Below are positions 1-11,964 of a stretch of DNA of 64,000 bases, one piece after another. Both the position numbers and the translations under genes were made by a program. The notes under the pieces are model-generated. The model was given only the letters and a program-made list of their open reading frames with translations. It ran no database searches and had not been told where the DNA came from. The DNA comes from Rhytidiadelphus loreus (lineage: Eukaryota; Streptophyta; Bryopsida; Hypnales; Hylocomiaceae): contig OX344763.1 in the NCBI GenBank assembly GCA_947034895.1, positions 48,793,025 through 48,857,024 of the forward strand. The letters are read 5' to 3'. Position 1 is the first letter of the stretch. Each line of letters begins with the position of its first letter.

Positions 1-2786
1 ACCAAGTCGCCCAAGTTCTATTGCATTCAGTTCAACTCGCAGCAAGTCAGTTCAAGCTCGCAAGCCAGGCAGTACAGTCTGCGACCAGGTTCATTCAGTT
101 GCAGCCAGGTTGATGCCCTTGCTACGTCTAGTTGAGGCCCTTGCCACGTTCGATTGATACCCTGCTACAACCGGTTGATATCCGTCAACTTGGGTTTTTT
201 TCAAAAGGCCCCTTGTTCGTTTGGAGGACCTAGGGAGCCTGAGTCAGTGATTGCTTGAAGGCCCGGGCTACCAAACGTGTTTTTTAACACGAGTTTCTAA
301 TTTTTGGAGGAATTTGGAACACCAAGAGTCGTTTTTTCTCGGCAACTAATCGCACACTAAATTGGAATGCTAAATTGACACTTGGAGCACTAAGTTTTGG
401 GGCTAAACTTTGAGGAAATTCCCAATATTTTGGGAACTAGACTTGAGAATTAATTGTAAGGAAGCCAAAGTTTTGCCATGATTTTGAAATACACCTAAAT
501 TCTAAGACTGAGAGCTATAGCTTTGCCGTATTTTCTCTAACACCTAAAATTCTAAACATAAAAAACTATAGCTTCGCCGTATGTTTTGAAAATACTATAG
601 AACTCTCCTAACTTCCAAACAACCAAAGTCAAAGCTTCGCCATGAAACAAGGAGAATACGGACAACCACAAGGGAAATGATTTGTTAGTGAACAATAAGC
701 TACCAAATGTTAGTGCTAAAATAACTTAAACGACGCTAGAGAATTTCCTCAAACAACATCGCTAGTCATAGGGGAAGGAGACTCTAGGATTAGTACAAAG
801 TTAGTTCAAAACACCTACAAAACGTCAACAAAATACAAGAACTCCACAAAACATCACCCAAGCTTCAAATAATCCACAAGAAATGCCACAAGAAGATAGC
901 TAAGCTTGAAGGGACCCCAAGTCCTTCAAGAGAGCTCCAGAAACAACAACAAAGGAGCTTGAAATGCTCCAAAAACAAGGAAAATTTGGCAACGTGGCCT
1001 AAATGGCCAAAATCCAACTAAATGGACCTAAATGAAAACAAGGTGGTTCAAAAATGAACCTAAGGGGTGGTTTGAGAGAATAATGAGCCCCCTTATATAC
1101 TCTTCCAAGGTGGATCACCCCCTCTCAATTCCTAAGCCGTAATCTTATCAACTAAGATTTTCATCTTAATCTTCAATTTTTAACTTTCTACGCTAGTCCG
1201 AAACTTTAACTTTTGGAGAAATGCTCCAAATCACAAACGAATTGCGTCATTGGCTTCAGAAGGCCATTTTTAGTTTAGAAGAACCTCCCACCCTTTTTTT
1301 TTATGCTAAAAACTCAATGAATCCTAACGCCAACTTAACGATCAAAAAAGGTAAAAATCCAACTTCTGGAGGTTGACTTTTCTATGAAAAGTAACTAGCC
1401 TAGGCTCTTAAGTAGGTACAAGGGAGTAAGAAAAGACCCCATTTCAACCTCATTCCAAATTTGTATGCCGCCAGAACGCCGGTCAACTCCCCGAATTAAC
1501 TTAAATTTCACCAATTTCGAGGAATCTTGTTGGTTTACTGTCTTCTGGTTATCAGAATGTCTTAAAACTTGTTGGAGCATCTTATTATCATAAAAAAACC
1601 TATACTAATTTTTGGTGAGATTTTACCGCCATCTGGGTAATTACTAGGAATTTCCTATTGTAGGTTTAAGTAGTTGACCGCTCGAAAAAAGATCCTTCAA
1701 TGATCAGAAAAAATCGAGACTTTTCATGGAGTCTCTCATAGAACTCCATGACCCAAGTACAAGCATATATTCTCACTCTACACTTCGGGATAGCATCAAT
1801 TAAATCCTCATTTGTCTTGAATTACCGGCAGTCAGGGAATCTTTCACATATAAGGGAATCTTGGCGAATCAACTTCGCTTTTGATTTCCTGGCATGCTTC
1901 TAGTCCAAGAACACAATCCAGCAACCCCAGATTCCTCCGTGGGCCCATCTTGAGAATGTAACTCCTGTAGGTTAACCATTGGGGTTTCTACTATTTCGTT
2001 GATGGAGTGGGGAAACTAAAACCTCTCTCTGGGAATGAACTTTAGAACCTTTTTGGACTTCCCTCGGACCAATTTAGCCTTGATGAGTCACAAGTTTGGT
2101 AGGTTTTAGACTATTTTGGTAATATTCACTCAAATCCCACTATTTATATCAAATTTGAGGGGTTTTCCTATTCACATGTGGGTTTTGGGTGAACTAAAAG
2201 GAAAATACTATAATTATGACCAAATATTGTAATTATGATCAAATACTATAATGGCATGACACATACCTATTTTGGTTTTACACTCTTTTTTGGGCTTTTT
2301 GTACCTAAAATCTAACTTAATTTTGTAAAAATTGAAAAAAAAAAATCTTGAGTCCCAAGTGACGAATTGGGGGTTCACAAACTCCAAATGATCTCATACG
2401 TCCGTGCCTCACCAATATTGCGTCCACGCTCAACATCTTCGCCCATACCAGAATTGAGCTTCTACCCCACCCGACTAGCGTTTTTGCCCTGTCATATGTC
2501 TACACCCGTCCAGTTTTCAGTTTCTGCCCATACATGTGTCATCACCCGCCAAATGTCCCCACCCTGACAAACTAGCATCCTCGCCTTTACACGTGTCCTC
2601 GCTCGCCCAAATGAAGTCACCACCCCTACTCTGGCCGCCATGTGGCATGTTGGTAACTCCACGTCAGTTTGTTTTTACCATGTCAAAAAGTCAATTATAT
2701 GTTGACTACTTCAGATGGGCAGTCAAGTCAATCAGACGAGCAAGCAGATGGGCGACTTATCCGATGTGATAACCCAGGGCAAAACT
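1..2786. other. Decayed repeat DNA, no gene
   Basis: I see no coding sequence with family resemblance here. The first 190 bases contain imperfect repeats of a GTTGATGCCCTTGC-like unit. About 470-650 holds four imperfect units with the core GCTT(T/C)GCC(A/G)T. A C-rich, ORF-poor stretch lies at about 2380-2760. The style fits old retroelement or other dispersed repeat sequence, but no reverse transcriptase, integrase or intact LTR pair could be recognised. Confidence 0.4.
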
Positions 2787-2789
2787 ATT

Positions 2790-3250
2790 TTTTTCTTGTT
2801 AACACATTAAACACTTGTTACATTTCTTAGGATGGGCCTAGTTGGTTGTTACCACATTTCTACCTACAAAGCTCATTAAGTAGTACCAAGTCATAAATAT
2901 CTCATAGACACTCATACAAATTCAATGAAAATCGAATTCAGACCACTTGAATGAGATAAACAACTTCTTACAACCAATCATTCAGTTCATGAATTGGTGT
3001 TTAACAAGAAGCACAATATGCATTTATAAAAAAAACATTGTTATCACTATGAATTAAAAAATTTAGGAGGTGCTTTGACTAACTAAAACTCTTATTTTAA
3101 TGAAAATCATGGCTTACAACTAAAGAATTCAATTCCCCCCCCCCCTTAAATTTAATGTAATTCTACTTCAATTTTTGGGTCTAGAAACGGCCAATTTTAT
3201 TTTGGGAGGTTACTAATCTCCAATTTTAATGAATATGATGTTTTAGCTAA
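2790..3250 (+). repeat. Dispersed repeat, copy 1 (partner at 22640-23115)
   Basis: By eye this aligns over several hundred bases with 22640-23115. Shared stretches include TGTTAAC.CA.TAA.CACTTG near the start, ACCTACAAAG.TCATT, the CTTACAACCAA block, AAAACTCT.ATTTT and AATGAATATGAT near the end. Divergence is substantial with several indels, so both copies are old. The family is not recognised. The two copies lie on either side of the giant hAT element. Confidence 0.6.
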
Positions 3251-4203
3251 GATCGAGCTTATGCATGACATAGTCTTTGAATACATGTTTAATAAACTAT
3301 CTTTGACAACAATACTCATATAATAATTGTGAAGGTTGTGATAGTAATTGATTCTTCATTGATTGTGTTGTTTAGCTCGACTCAAGCTAAACTTTGATTA
3401 ATTAGATTTTTACGATTAAGGATTATGACATTTGCTACATTCTTGTTCATAATCTTTTCTACATTATGATGTCTTGATCTTGAAAGGATGAATGTTTGCG
3501 TTCGAGATTGTAAAGGTCTTCCACATTGTTTGTGTATCATGAAGTGTGTCACTCTATACAACAATGAGGGCATATTTGTTGAAAAAAGTGCTTGCCACAA
3601 TATGAATGCAGACCTCGTGCTTGGGGCCATCGGTTCTCTTGGAGACACACGTAGCAGTCCACATTTTGAAGATGCATTACGAAGTAAACATACTGCATGA
3701 GTAGGTGTATTCACTTGTAGCTTGGCCTATTAAACTAGTCCATTGCCGTGGAGCAAGCCTGCACGACTATAATGCCCGAGACAATTTCAACCGTCTCCAA
3801 GCTAGTCTTTTGAACCCACGGTCTTCAACATTGGCAAGGCTATATACAAGTATCATCCAAAATCCACCTTGCAAAATTGGCATCAAGGCAAAGGAACTCC
3901 TCTCGTAGGAATCAATTAACTTGGTGTCTAGCAAAATCTACTACAACAAGAATTGTGTGCAGTTGTTTCCTAGAGAAAAGATTTGAGCCTTCCATGAATG
4001 CATATACCAACAATCTACATTTAAGTTCAGAGCTCACATGAACATAGATGTTCATAAATGAATCCATTGTGACTTGCATGGGAAAAAGATGGTAGCGGTA
4101 GAAGAAATAAGTGTGTGCATGCAAACATGGATGTTTATTGCTAGGGGCACACATGCAACTTTCTACTATTACCAAATGAGAAGTTATGGACCATGGTAAT
4201 TCG
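3251..4203. other. Left flank of the hAT element, no gene
   Basis: Mixed-composition DNA with short open frames on both strands (for example 3705-3908 and 3912-4175) that overlap and resemble no family I know. The last eight bases before the element form the left copy of its target-site duplication. Confidence 0.4.
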
Positions 4204-4211
4204 GGAATGTT
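4204..4211. repeat. Left target-site duplication GGAATGTT
   Basis: Eight bases immediately outside the left terminus, identical to 21358-21365. Confidence 0.8.
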
Positions 4212-4545
4212 CAGGGTTACCAGGACGTCCGTCTGGACGTCCAGCGTCCGCGTCCGAACCCCCCCGGACGTCCAGTTTTTCTGTTTTTTACCTAGGGTAA
4301 ATTAAAAGTTACCTTGCCCGGGGCTTCCGACGGCCTGGCCGATCGGACGGCCACTCCCGATCCGACGGCCTGATCGGACGGCCAGGTTCGATCCGACGGC
4401 CTAATCGAACGGTCCGATCGGGTATGCTCTTCCGACGGCCTGATCCGACGGCCAGGTCCGATCTGACGGCCTTATCAGACAAGTTGATTGGATATCCTCT
4501 TCCGACGGTCTGATCGGATGGCCACATCCAATCCGACGGCCTGGT
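4212..4545 (+). repeat. hAT left terminal and subterminal motif array
   Basis: After the CAGGGTT terminus come three GGACGTCC palindromes. From about 4325 to 4540 there is an array of (C/G)GACGGCC units, with nine exact GACGGCC copies plus variants, mostly set in GATC(C/G)GACGGCC. The GC content contrasts sharply with the AT-rich surroundings. hAT transposases are known to bind short subterminal repeats, so this is the expected place for binding sites. That it is bound is inference. Confidence 0.7.
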
Positions 4546-5216
4546 TTAATCAAGCCCTTTTCCTGACAAAAGTATAATGTATGAGTGAAAAAAATTTAGA
4601 AATAAAAAATTTTAATTCTGAAAAATCTTTGTGTTGCCCGGTCTTCCAAGTTTTGAGTTACATGGGCATAACTTTTGTAGAGGGGTACCGATTGAGAAAA
4701 AAATTATATTTTCACAAAGGTTTTCCATTTTTCTATCTTAAAAAAAAATTTAAGAAAATCAGGAGACAAATTCAGCCCATAGGTATCAACCTGAAATCCA
4801 TTTGTCAATGGAAGGGACGCTTTGTCCTTTAGGGGTTCAAATGAGCTATGAAAAGAAATAGAACCCATTGTTGAACTTCGGTATACAATAAGTTTTGTTT
4901 AAGGTCCCTATTGACAGTCATGGAAATTATTCTAACAAAAAGAAAAAGAAAAAGGTACAAGGTCTAAATACTAAATAGCGTCGAAATGCACGATGGTACT
5001 ATTTTTTTAGGGTTTTATAGAAATGCCATTTTTTTAATTAACAAGGATTTAGGCCCAAAAACTAACCCATTCTTGTACTTTAGGGAGTATTGAAAGAATC
5101 CCCATTTGAACTCATTAAAGTAATTTGACTTCAAAAAAATTAAAATTCTTAAAAATTCTGTATCATTCCCAACTGTAGAATTCAACACATTTTTATTCTA
5201 ACCATTTCTTTCTTAA

Positions 5217-5769
5217 CCCTTTAGGGCCTAGCATGCCAATTTTAGTTCTTTTAAATTGAATTTTGGAAATTGGAACACTTTCTTGACCTTAATTGCTCTT
5301 GAGGTGTGAATAAGATGTGAGGGCACGGTTATTCCGCTTCCAATGAGACATTGGCCATCAAATTTGGAGCAATGATGATTTGTCTATGACAATTTGAAGT
5401 TGGGAATTTTAGAGTTTCAAAATGCACTGTGGAATATGTTTCTCTATTCAATTTATTTGTATATAACTAAAGAGAGCATGCCAACTTCACCATAATGTTC
5501 AATATAATGAACTCTATTTTTAATAAAAAAAAATCTTGGTAAAGTGACCTTTTTTGTAATTACTATGATTTTTCAAAGACATAAACTTTAAAAAATCATA
5601 TAAATTTCATTTTTTTCCCCCAAAATAATTAAAAATCATATTAGATAGAAGATATGAATGCTTATTTGTGGAAAAATAATAATTTAAATTAAATTACAAA
5701 ATTTTAATATGCAAATTTGATTTTTGAAGAATTCAAGAAGTTGCTTGGGGCTCCTTAGGCCCTAAAGGG
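5217..5769 (+). mobile_element. TTAA-flanked miniature element (piggyBac-like), copy 1
   Basis: The element starts CCCTTTAGGGCCTA and ends with the inverted complement of the same 14 bases. It is bounded by TTAA on both sides (5213-5216 and 5770-5773). It is AT-rich inside with no coding capacity, so it is non-autonomous. A TTAA target plus termini beginning CCC is the signature of the piggyBac superfamily, which is not commonly described in plants. It aligns end to end with 8605-9154 in the same orientation at roughly 80% identity by eye. The superfamily assignment rests only on termini and target. Confidence 0.65.
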
Positions 5770-6678
5770 TTAAGCCCTAAAGGACCGAGCCATTTTCTGG
5801 GTCCAAAATCACTGAAAACTGCCATTCCAGCTGCGATCATTCACGATGTTGTGAAAATGTTTTCTTTGAAAATGTAACCGTAAGATCTTGAAGTGAACTT
5901 GTATGAGAGGGTGTGGTAAACTTTTTGGGAGTTTTCACCGTACGGATAAAGAGATATTTGCATTCAAAGTCTTTTTTTTTTTTTTTTTTCACTATGCCCC
6001 AGAATTTCAGATGCCTTTGACCGCCTCATGCTCAATTTTTTTGCACTACACACCATAAAATTAAAAAAAATTCTTGTAGGTATTGAAGTTGGGCATATGC
6101 ATACCAATTTTCAAAGAAATCCAACACACCTAACACCTCCAAAAAAATTTTGCAATGCCATTATGCCACAATGTCCCAAATATTGACAATGCACTAAGTC
6201 ATCTTTGAATCAGTTTTCCCACCACATACTTTGAGATTTTGAAAATCCGAATGATGGATACAAAGGCATACTTATATTTGACAAGCAAAAGAATTTTGTT
6301 TGGGAAAATTTCAAAATCTGAGATTCCTATGACCTTCTGAAGTTTGAAGCTGCTTGGACGATGGGGTTTATAAAGCTTAAAATGAAAACAATCTCCACAC
6401 ACCCTTGCTAATTGCCACCTCAACATTCAACAACAACAAGTAGTGCCCTTTTCATTCAAGTCATATGTATCTTTCATAGTTTCATGTGACAAAAAATCAT
6501 AAGCATTACTTACTCAAATACACCGAACTTTCAAAATGTATAATTATCATATTCCACATATATGGTCATACATCGACATTGCATAATTAGGCACTATATA
6601 GTGTGCACGCGTACATCCTCATTCTATATTTACTACATACCTCTATAGTTCTATGCTACTATAAAGTACGTTGAACTA

Positions 6679-8175
6679 CTAATATGAATGGCGGAAGTGC
6701 TCATCCGGCACAGGCCAATTGCATCGACCGGAAAAGAAATTGATGATGTGAGACAAACCGCCACGGTAATTCGAACCTTCACTGCAAGGCCGCTCCATGT
6801 ATGAGTGAAATATAAGGGCCAAAACGTGGTGACTCAACTTCGTCAGTTCAGCTGATTCCCGATGCAATTTGTTGTATTCTTCAGACATGCAATCCTTATT
6901 GATGCGTTGAGCGAGTTTACAAACCGCATATTCTTTTGATGCACGTGATAGATTTGGAATGATTGACCCATCTACATCTCTTTTGTGCACATATGCAATC
7001 TTCAGGTCCACCCACCACCTCTTTCTCAAAGCCTCCTCCATGTCACTCGCACATGTAAACATGTACAAAGACTTCATTGGTTCAGAAGCTACGGTAGTCA
7101 TGCCCCAATCGCAGACTCCAATGTACACGCGTGACTCGTCTTCAGGAAAGTGAAACATTATGTTGTCTGGAGAGATGTCATTGTGAAGATGTCCAGAAAT
7201 GTGCACCGCATTCATGATGTGCAATAATGCCCATGCGAGTTGCGTGCGCTTCTTCCTAAATCGTCCGAGACGGTAAGCTTCAATCAACTCTACCTCTGTT
7301 GGCCTCGAATAGTGCAACCGAATGGCAATGTTGTCTGGATAATCATTATCCAAGTGCATCATGTGCTGTAGTATTCCGCCATTCCACCAATATGAATACC
7401 CTTCATTTGCTGTTCCATGAACTGCAGCAAACCGTATAATTCCAGGATGTGGAATCCGCACTGCCATTGACTCGTTCTGGTGTTCCAATCTCGCAAGATG
7501 AGGCTGTGTGCGGTGTTGATTGGATAGCTTTGCTGCAAACTCCCAAAATGTAGCTATCCCTGGACACCCTTCAATTTGAACCCTACGAATTGTTGCATAT
7601 CCACCCTTCATGGTTTTTTGGTCTTGAGCGATTACTCGTGCTGTGTCAGGAAGCGCTATGAGGTGTTGTCTGCCCCGATCCAGTTCAGCCACTCCATCAG
7701 TGCTATTCCACCAACCCAAAGATCCTCGTCTATTACGGCTCTTTGCAAACGGCTTGCATCGTGCAACAAACAAGTCAACTTTCAGAATGACTTCACGAAA
7801 ATCCTCATCATTTTCCCGATATTGAGAGCCATACCTTGCTAGCACCATTGATGCATTCCACAATGCATCGTGGACCCTATTCTCCAAGAATTTTGGAAAG
7901 CCATTCTTCTCCGTCTCGTGGTGCCATTCTGGAGTGCTAAGCGCATTCATCATCAGTTGCCACATGTCCGCCTTGAATTTTTGCGAGCACTCCTCGTTGT
8001 ACCTAACGTATTTGTTGTGTAGTGACATCGTGGTTTCCGACTCATAGAAATTGACGATCAACTTGATCAAAAATCTCTTGCATGCATCAGAGGGAATGTC
8101 CCTACTTGCCTCATTGTGTGAACCTCCTTCATGCTCCATTTGTTTCCTCTTTGCAGCCTTCTTTGTTCGTGGCAT
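6679..8175 (-). CDS. Protein-kinase-like protein carried inside the hAT element
   Basis: An uninterrupted 498-codon frame. I start it at the ATG at 8175, which opens with a basic stretch (MPRTKKAAKRKQ) that could be a nuclear-localisation signal. The frame stays open upstream into the GC-rich array but loses gene-like character. Residues 30-180 are a helical, unrecognised N-terminal region. The kinase fold follows: glycine-rich loop GGYATIRRV (191-199), likely ATP-binding Lys216 in FAAK, a candidate helix-C Glu near 235, then IPHPGIIRF. The catalytic loop HNDISPDN (331-338) has Asp333 and Asn338, and the metal-binding motif is CDWG (Asp356), with Trp instead of the usual Phe of DFG. Key catalytic residues are present, so activity is plausible. 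The C-terminal 140 residues are not a family I recognise. A GGACGG motif array lies about 205 bp upstream of the start. Substrate unknown. Phosphorylation of the transposase or host chromatin proteins would be speculation. Confidence 0.7.
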   Translation of the reverse strand: MPRTKKAAKRKQMEHEGGSHNEASRDIPSDACKRFLIKLIVNFYESETTMSLHNKYVRYNEECSQKFKADMWQLMMNALSTPEWHHETEKNGFPKFLENRVHDALWNASMVLARYGSQYRENDEDFREVILKVDLFVARCKPFAKSRNRRGSLGWWNSTDGVAELDRGRQHLIALPDTARVIAQDQKTMKGGYATIRRVQIEGCPGIATFWEFAAKLSNQHRTQPHLARLEHQNESMAVRIPHPGIIRFAAVHGTANEGYSYWWNGGILQHMMHLDNDYPDNIAIRLHYSRPTEVELIEAYRLGRFRKKRTQLAWALLHIMNAVHISGHLHNDISPDNIMFHFPEDESRVYIGVCDWGMTTVASEPMKSLYMFTCASDMEEALRKRWWVDLKIAYVHKRDVDGSIIPNLSRASKEYAVCKLAQRINKDCMSEEYNKLHRESAELTKLSHHVLALIFHSYMERPCSEGSNYRGGLSHIINFFSGRCNWPVPDEHFRHSY

Positions 8176-8379
8176 CGTGATGAACTTCTTGTACGAATGA
8201 ATATTCGCAAAATGAAATGATAATTTCAAGTTCAAGTGAAACTTGAACCAAAACTGAAAAAAATGGCAATAAGGGGCCCTCAAAATCGCACTCTTGCTTT
8301 CCCAAGAAGACGAACCAATGGGGGCATGAACCACCAAGCTCTCCGCTTCACTCTTGCAATATGCAAGGGGGAAAACAAA

Positions 8380-8590
8380 AGTGAGGATCGGACGGGCCCG
8401 TCCGACTCTCTTATACCTTTCCGACGCCCTTTTCCGACGCACGGTCCGCGTCGGAAATCCGACGCCTACGACGCGGTCAACAGATCGGGCGGCCGATCGA
8501 TCCGACGGCCCCCGCGAGGCGGACGGGCTGCCATGCGATAGATCGGACGGTGCGGCAGGACGACAGATCAGACGGCTCCGATAAATGGAA
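8380..8590. promoter_or_regulatory. GC-rich GGACGG motif array upstream of the kinase-like gene
   Basis: This short GC-rich block contains repeated CGGACGG, TCCGACGCC and GATC(C/G)GACGG motifs in both orientations, the same vocabulary as the element ends. It begins about 205 bp upstream of the kinase-like start codon. A promoter or transposase-binding role is inferred from position and motif sharing only. Confidence 0.45.
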
Positions 8591-8604
8591 TTTTCACCCC
8601 TTAA

Positions 8605-9154
8605 CCCTTTAGGGCCGAGCATGCCAAATTTGGTCGTTTTAAACTGAATTTTGGAAATTAAAACACTTTTCTAACCTCATTTGACTGTGAGGTGTAAATG
8701 AGATGTGAGGGCACGGGAATTTCGCTTCCAATGAGCCATTGGCCATCAAATTTGGAGCAATAATGAGTTATCTATGGCAATTTGAAGTTGGGATTTCTAA
8801 AGTTTCAAAATACAATGTGGGACATGTTTCTCTATCAAATTTATTTGTATATAACGAAAGGGAGCATGAAAACTTCACCATAATGTTCATTATAATTTTT
8901 CCTATTTTCTATAAAAATTTCATCGTAAAGTGAGCTCTTTTGTAATTACTACGATTTTTCAAAGATAGAAACTCTAGAAAATCTTATAAATTTCATTTTT
9001 TTCCCAAAAAATATTAAAAATTCAGATCTGATAGAAGACATGAATGGTTATTTGTGAAAAATAATAAATTAAATTAAATGATAAAATTTTGATATGAAAA
9101 TTTGATTCCAAAAGAATTCAAGAGTTTGCTTGGGGCTCTTTAGGCCCTAAAGGG
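8605..9154 (+). mobile_element. TTAA-flanked miniature element (piggyBac-like), copy 2
   Basis: Same family and orientation as 5217-5769. It begins CCCTTTAGGGCC, ends GGCCCTAAAGGG, and is flanked by TTAA at 8601-8604 and 9155-9158. Internal landmarks are shared in order, including TTGGCCATCAAATTTGGAGC, the TTTGTATATAAC block and TTGCTTGGGGCTC. It has no open frame of note. It sits directly beyond the GC-rich array upstream of the kinase-like gene, so the two copies bracket that gene as direct repeats. Confidence 0.65.
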
Positions 9155-9158
9155 TTAA

Positions 9159-10676
9159 TCCTTTACTTCCTAAGAAGCCCATTTTCGGCCTCACATTTTT
9201 GCAACAATTTCGAAGAGTTTATATGGAGATTTTTATTTATTTTAATAAAAATATTTATTTTAAACCAATGCATCCAATATTCTTTTTTTTTTTGCTTGAA
9301 ACAAATGGACAATTTGCATGCAATATTCTTCACTCAAGCTAATGATATAATAAAAAATTTCATTTAGATTATACTTTCCACGATACGAACATTCAAAGTT
9401 TGTAACTTAAAATCATGAATTAGCATTCCAAGTGGAAGAAAAGAATTTCTTTCAAGATAATCCTATGATAGCCCACAAAACAAGAAAATCCATAACTTTC
9501 GCATCATGAATCCAATTGGAATGAATCAAAGCATCCCATTTAGAAAAATCCAATATAATATACAAGAAAAAAAAAAATCATTTCTAATTCAAATTTCTAG
9601 TGGATTTTTTGGGTTGCTCGGTCTCACCCATTTTGAAGTTAATAGGTTATGGTGCAAAAACATTTGCACACGGACACCAACAAAAACATAATATATATAT
9701 TCCCTAAAAACTCATCAATTTATCTATCTTATGAAAAAATTCCTGAAAATTTCAACAAAAAATGAGACCACCCAAAATTCATTTTGGCCCCCTTTACTTG
9801 ACAAAATCACGAAATTCGTTAAAGGAGGAGGTCCACAAAACAAAATTACACCATGTAAGGGACGCAACTAAATTTCAAAGAATTGAAACAACTTCAAGTA
9901 TTTTTCAAGGAAATTTCATTGATATATTGAGAAAATTGACTTGTAAATCAAGTCCTTTCCTATTATGTACATGAAGCTTCATGGAATTAGTTATGAAATT
10001 TTGAATGAAATTTTGGAAATAGAAAAAATAGGAATGCATTTACATTAGTTAAATTTAAGCACTCTTTCTTTATGTTTTTCATAGGAAGAAGAGGAAGATT
10101 ACCAAATATTGAAACTGTGACTCCAAACATTTTTGTCCATCACAATTCACAAGGCTCAAGGTGTGTTGGACATAGGTGTACTAGTAAGTGACAATTTACT
10201 TTATGTAGGAGGGTCTACAAAATATAACATGCTACCTTATGCTTTTTTAAAAATAAAAATTAGGTAACAATAAGTTCGAAGCACTTCAATATTTTCCATG
10301 GACATCTAGGATAAACAATTAAACATGCCATCTACGATGGTGCATTGACATTTTCACATTCGAATGACAAAATGGTAAAAGCTGGGCCATTGCTATACTT
10401 AGCTTCCAAAACACCATGGCTTGATTCATTGCATAGCAATGGCATTCAATAATACCATGAACATGAGAAATCTATCATTCTAATAATATATTTCAATACA
10501 TCGCAATTGTAGCGGTTTTGCATTGTACGTGACGACTGACGACCACTCATTGACACCATTACACTATGCTTGCTACATTCTATATTGCATCATTGTATGG
10601 AAAACAACTAAATCTAAATTTAGAGCCCATATTGTAAGACAGACAATACAATATTGTATTAGTGTTTGATTCGGCT
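9159..10676. other. AT-rich spacer inside the hAT element
   Basis: No coding sequence supported. Short frames such as 9762-9974 show no family signature. This spacer separates the direct-repeat miniature element from the 3' end of the zinc-finger-like gene. Confidence 0.4.
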
Positions 10677-11681
10677 TCATTCGGAATCTGAATCCGTGTC
10701 ATCTCTCTGACTTGGGCCTATAGGACCACCACCATAAACACCGAGATATGGTCCTCCGCCATAGTAGTCGGGAACATATCCGCTTTGCCCACCTCCTTGT
10801 CCATAATTTGCAGAGGAAGGACCTCCAAAAGTTGGAGGAGGAATTGAATCACCGTGGAGTGATCCTCTTTGAGTTGAACCGCCATAATAAGAGCCTCCAA
10901 CGTTTTGAGAGCCATGTTGGGGGTCATGGCCATAGTGTGAACCATAGGACCCATGTGGTGGGTCATATGCACCACGGTCACGTTGGTAGAATCCACCATA
11001 CCCATCTTGTCGACCACGGTCCTCTACGCTTCTACGCATCGCTTCTTGCATTTGTTGTTCGTATTCAATGTCTTCTCGATCTTTTTTACGCTTGTGCTCC
11101 TCTCCCAATGTCACTGGTGCTGGAGCTTCACCCTCATCACCGTCACTCGACCATTCATCTTCTCCATGTGGCACCACAACTGCAAGAAATCCAAACTGCC
11201 CTCGATTGGACCACTTTGGTTGGCAATCACTTGCAGCAGTCCAGCTAGTATAAATCATTGCATCATTCCAATTCAGACTATCCACATGTTTTCCATAAAT
11301 GGTACGCCAATCCACATCTTTGTGGAGTACAATCTCTGCCCAAACCATAGCCATGTTAGAATAGTTCATTATATTAGGTTTGAAGTCACGTAAACCCGCT
11401 GAACGCGTTACTTCTTCGTAACGGTGAAGAAAGTGTCGGCTCGTACATGTGGACATTTGTCCTTCCCATCGACGAACTTGGCCTTCAGCACGTTCTCGTG
11501 ACCACATTTTGGAGAGGTGAGTCATCTTGACGTACTTCTTGCATGTGGTGCAGTCCCAAACTTTCTTTGGCTCTTCTTCCCATCCATCTTCAGCTACGCA
11601 ATTAGGGTTTTCCTAGTCAACCCAATTCATATCTTGAGATTTCCCTTTCTTACTCTTACTTGATGGTTTAGGGCGAGACAT
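10677..11681 (-). CDS. Zinc-finger-like protein related to the hAT transposase N-terminus
   Basis: The first ATG (11681) is followed by a basic, serine-rich start and then an in-frame TAG at 11613-11615. After it the frame is open to the stop at 10677, with the next ATG at 11525. Between the TAG and 11525 the frame encodes WDCTTCKKYVKM, a CxxC pair; HFLH follows about 30 residues later, giving a BED-like CxxC...HxxH layout. The segment KMTHLSKMWSRE and the later NYSNMAMVWAEIVLHKDVDW match, with substitutions, KMYHIDKLWPRD and NYSTASMVYAKLILGRKVDW in the transposase N-terminal piece at 15131-15987. The C-terminal third is Gly/Tyr/Ser-rich low complexity ending in DDTDSDSE, with no catalytic hAT domain. 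It may be a DNA-binding accessory or antagonist of the transposase. The TAG could be a true lesion, a very short intron, or a sign that translation starts at 11525. Confidence 0.55.
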
Positions 11682-11964
11682 GATAACCTTGATTACAATG
11701 AAGATAATTGATGTCCGAATTTTCCCAAAAAATTGCACCAAGTGCACCAAGTGCTTCTCACTTCAAAATTCAAATGCAATGGTTTTCTAATTCACAGTTC
11801 CTCGCATCCAAGAAATTATTCAAACCACATCACTTAAAACCATCAAGTATCCAAGCACAACCGTTCACACACCAAACCGAAAGGGGCGCGCAGAGCCACA
11901 GATTCACATCGGGCACTAGAAAACCCACTTCGGGAGGGCAACGGCTGTGGAAAAATGAGGCGTC

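Noticed and set aside
8176..8622. 149-codon N-terminal extension of the kinase-like protein
   Set aside because: The frame is open but runs through the GC-rich motif array and an AT-rich leader without protein-like character. The ATG at 8175 with a basic N-terminus is more likely.
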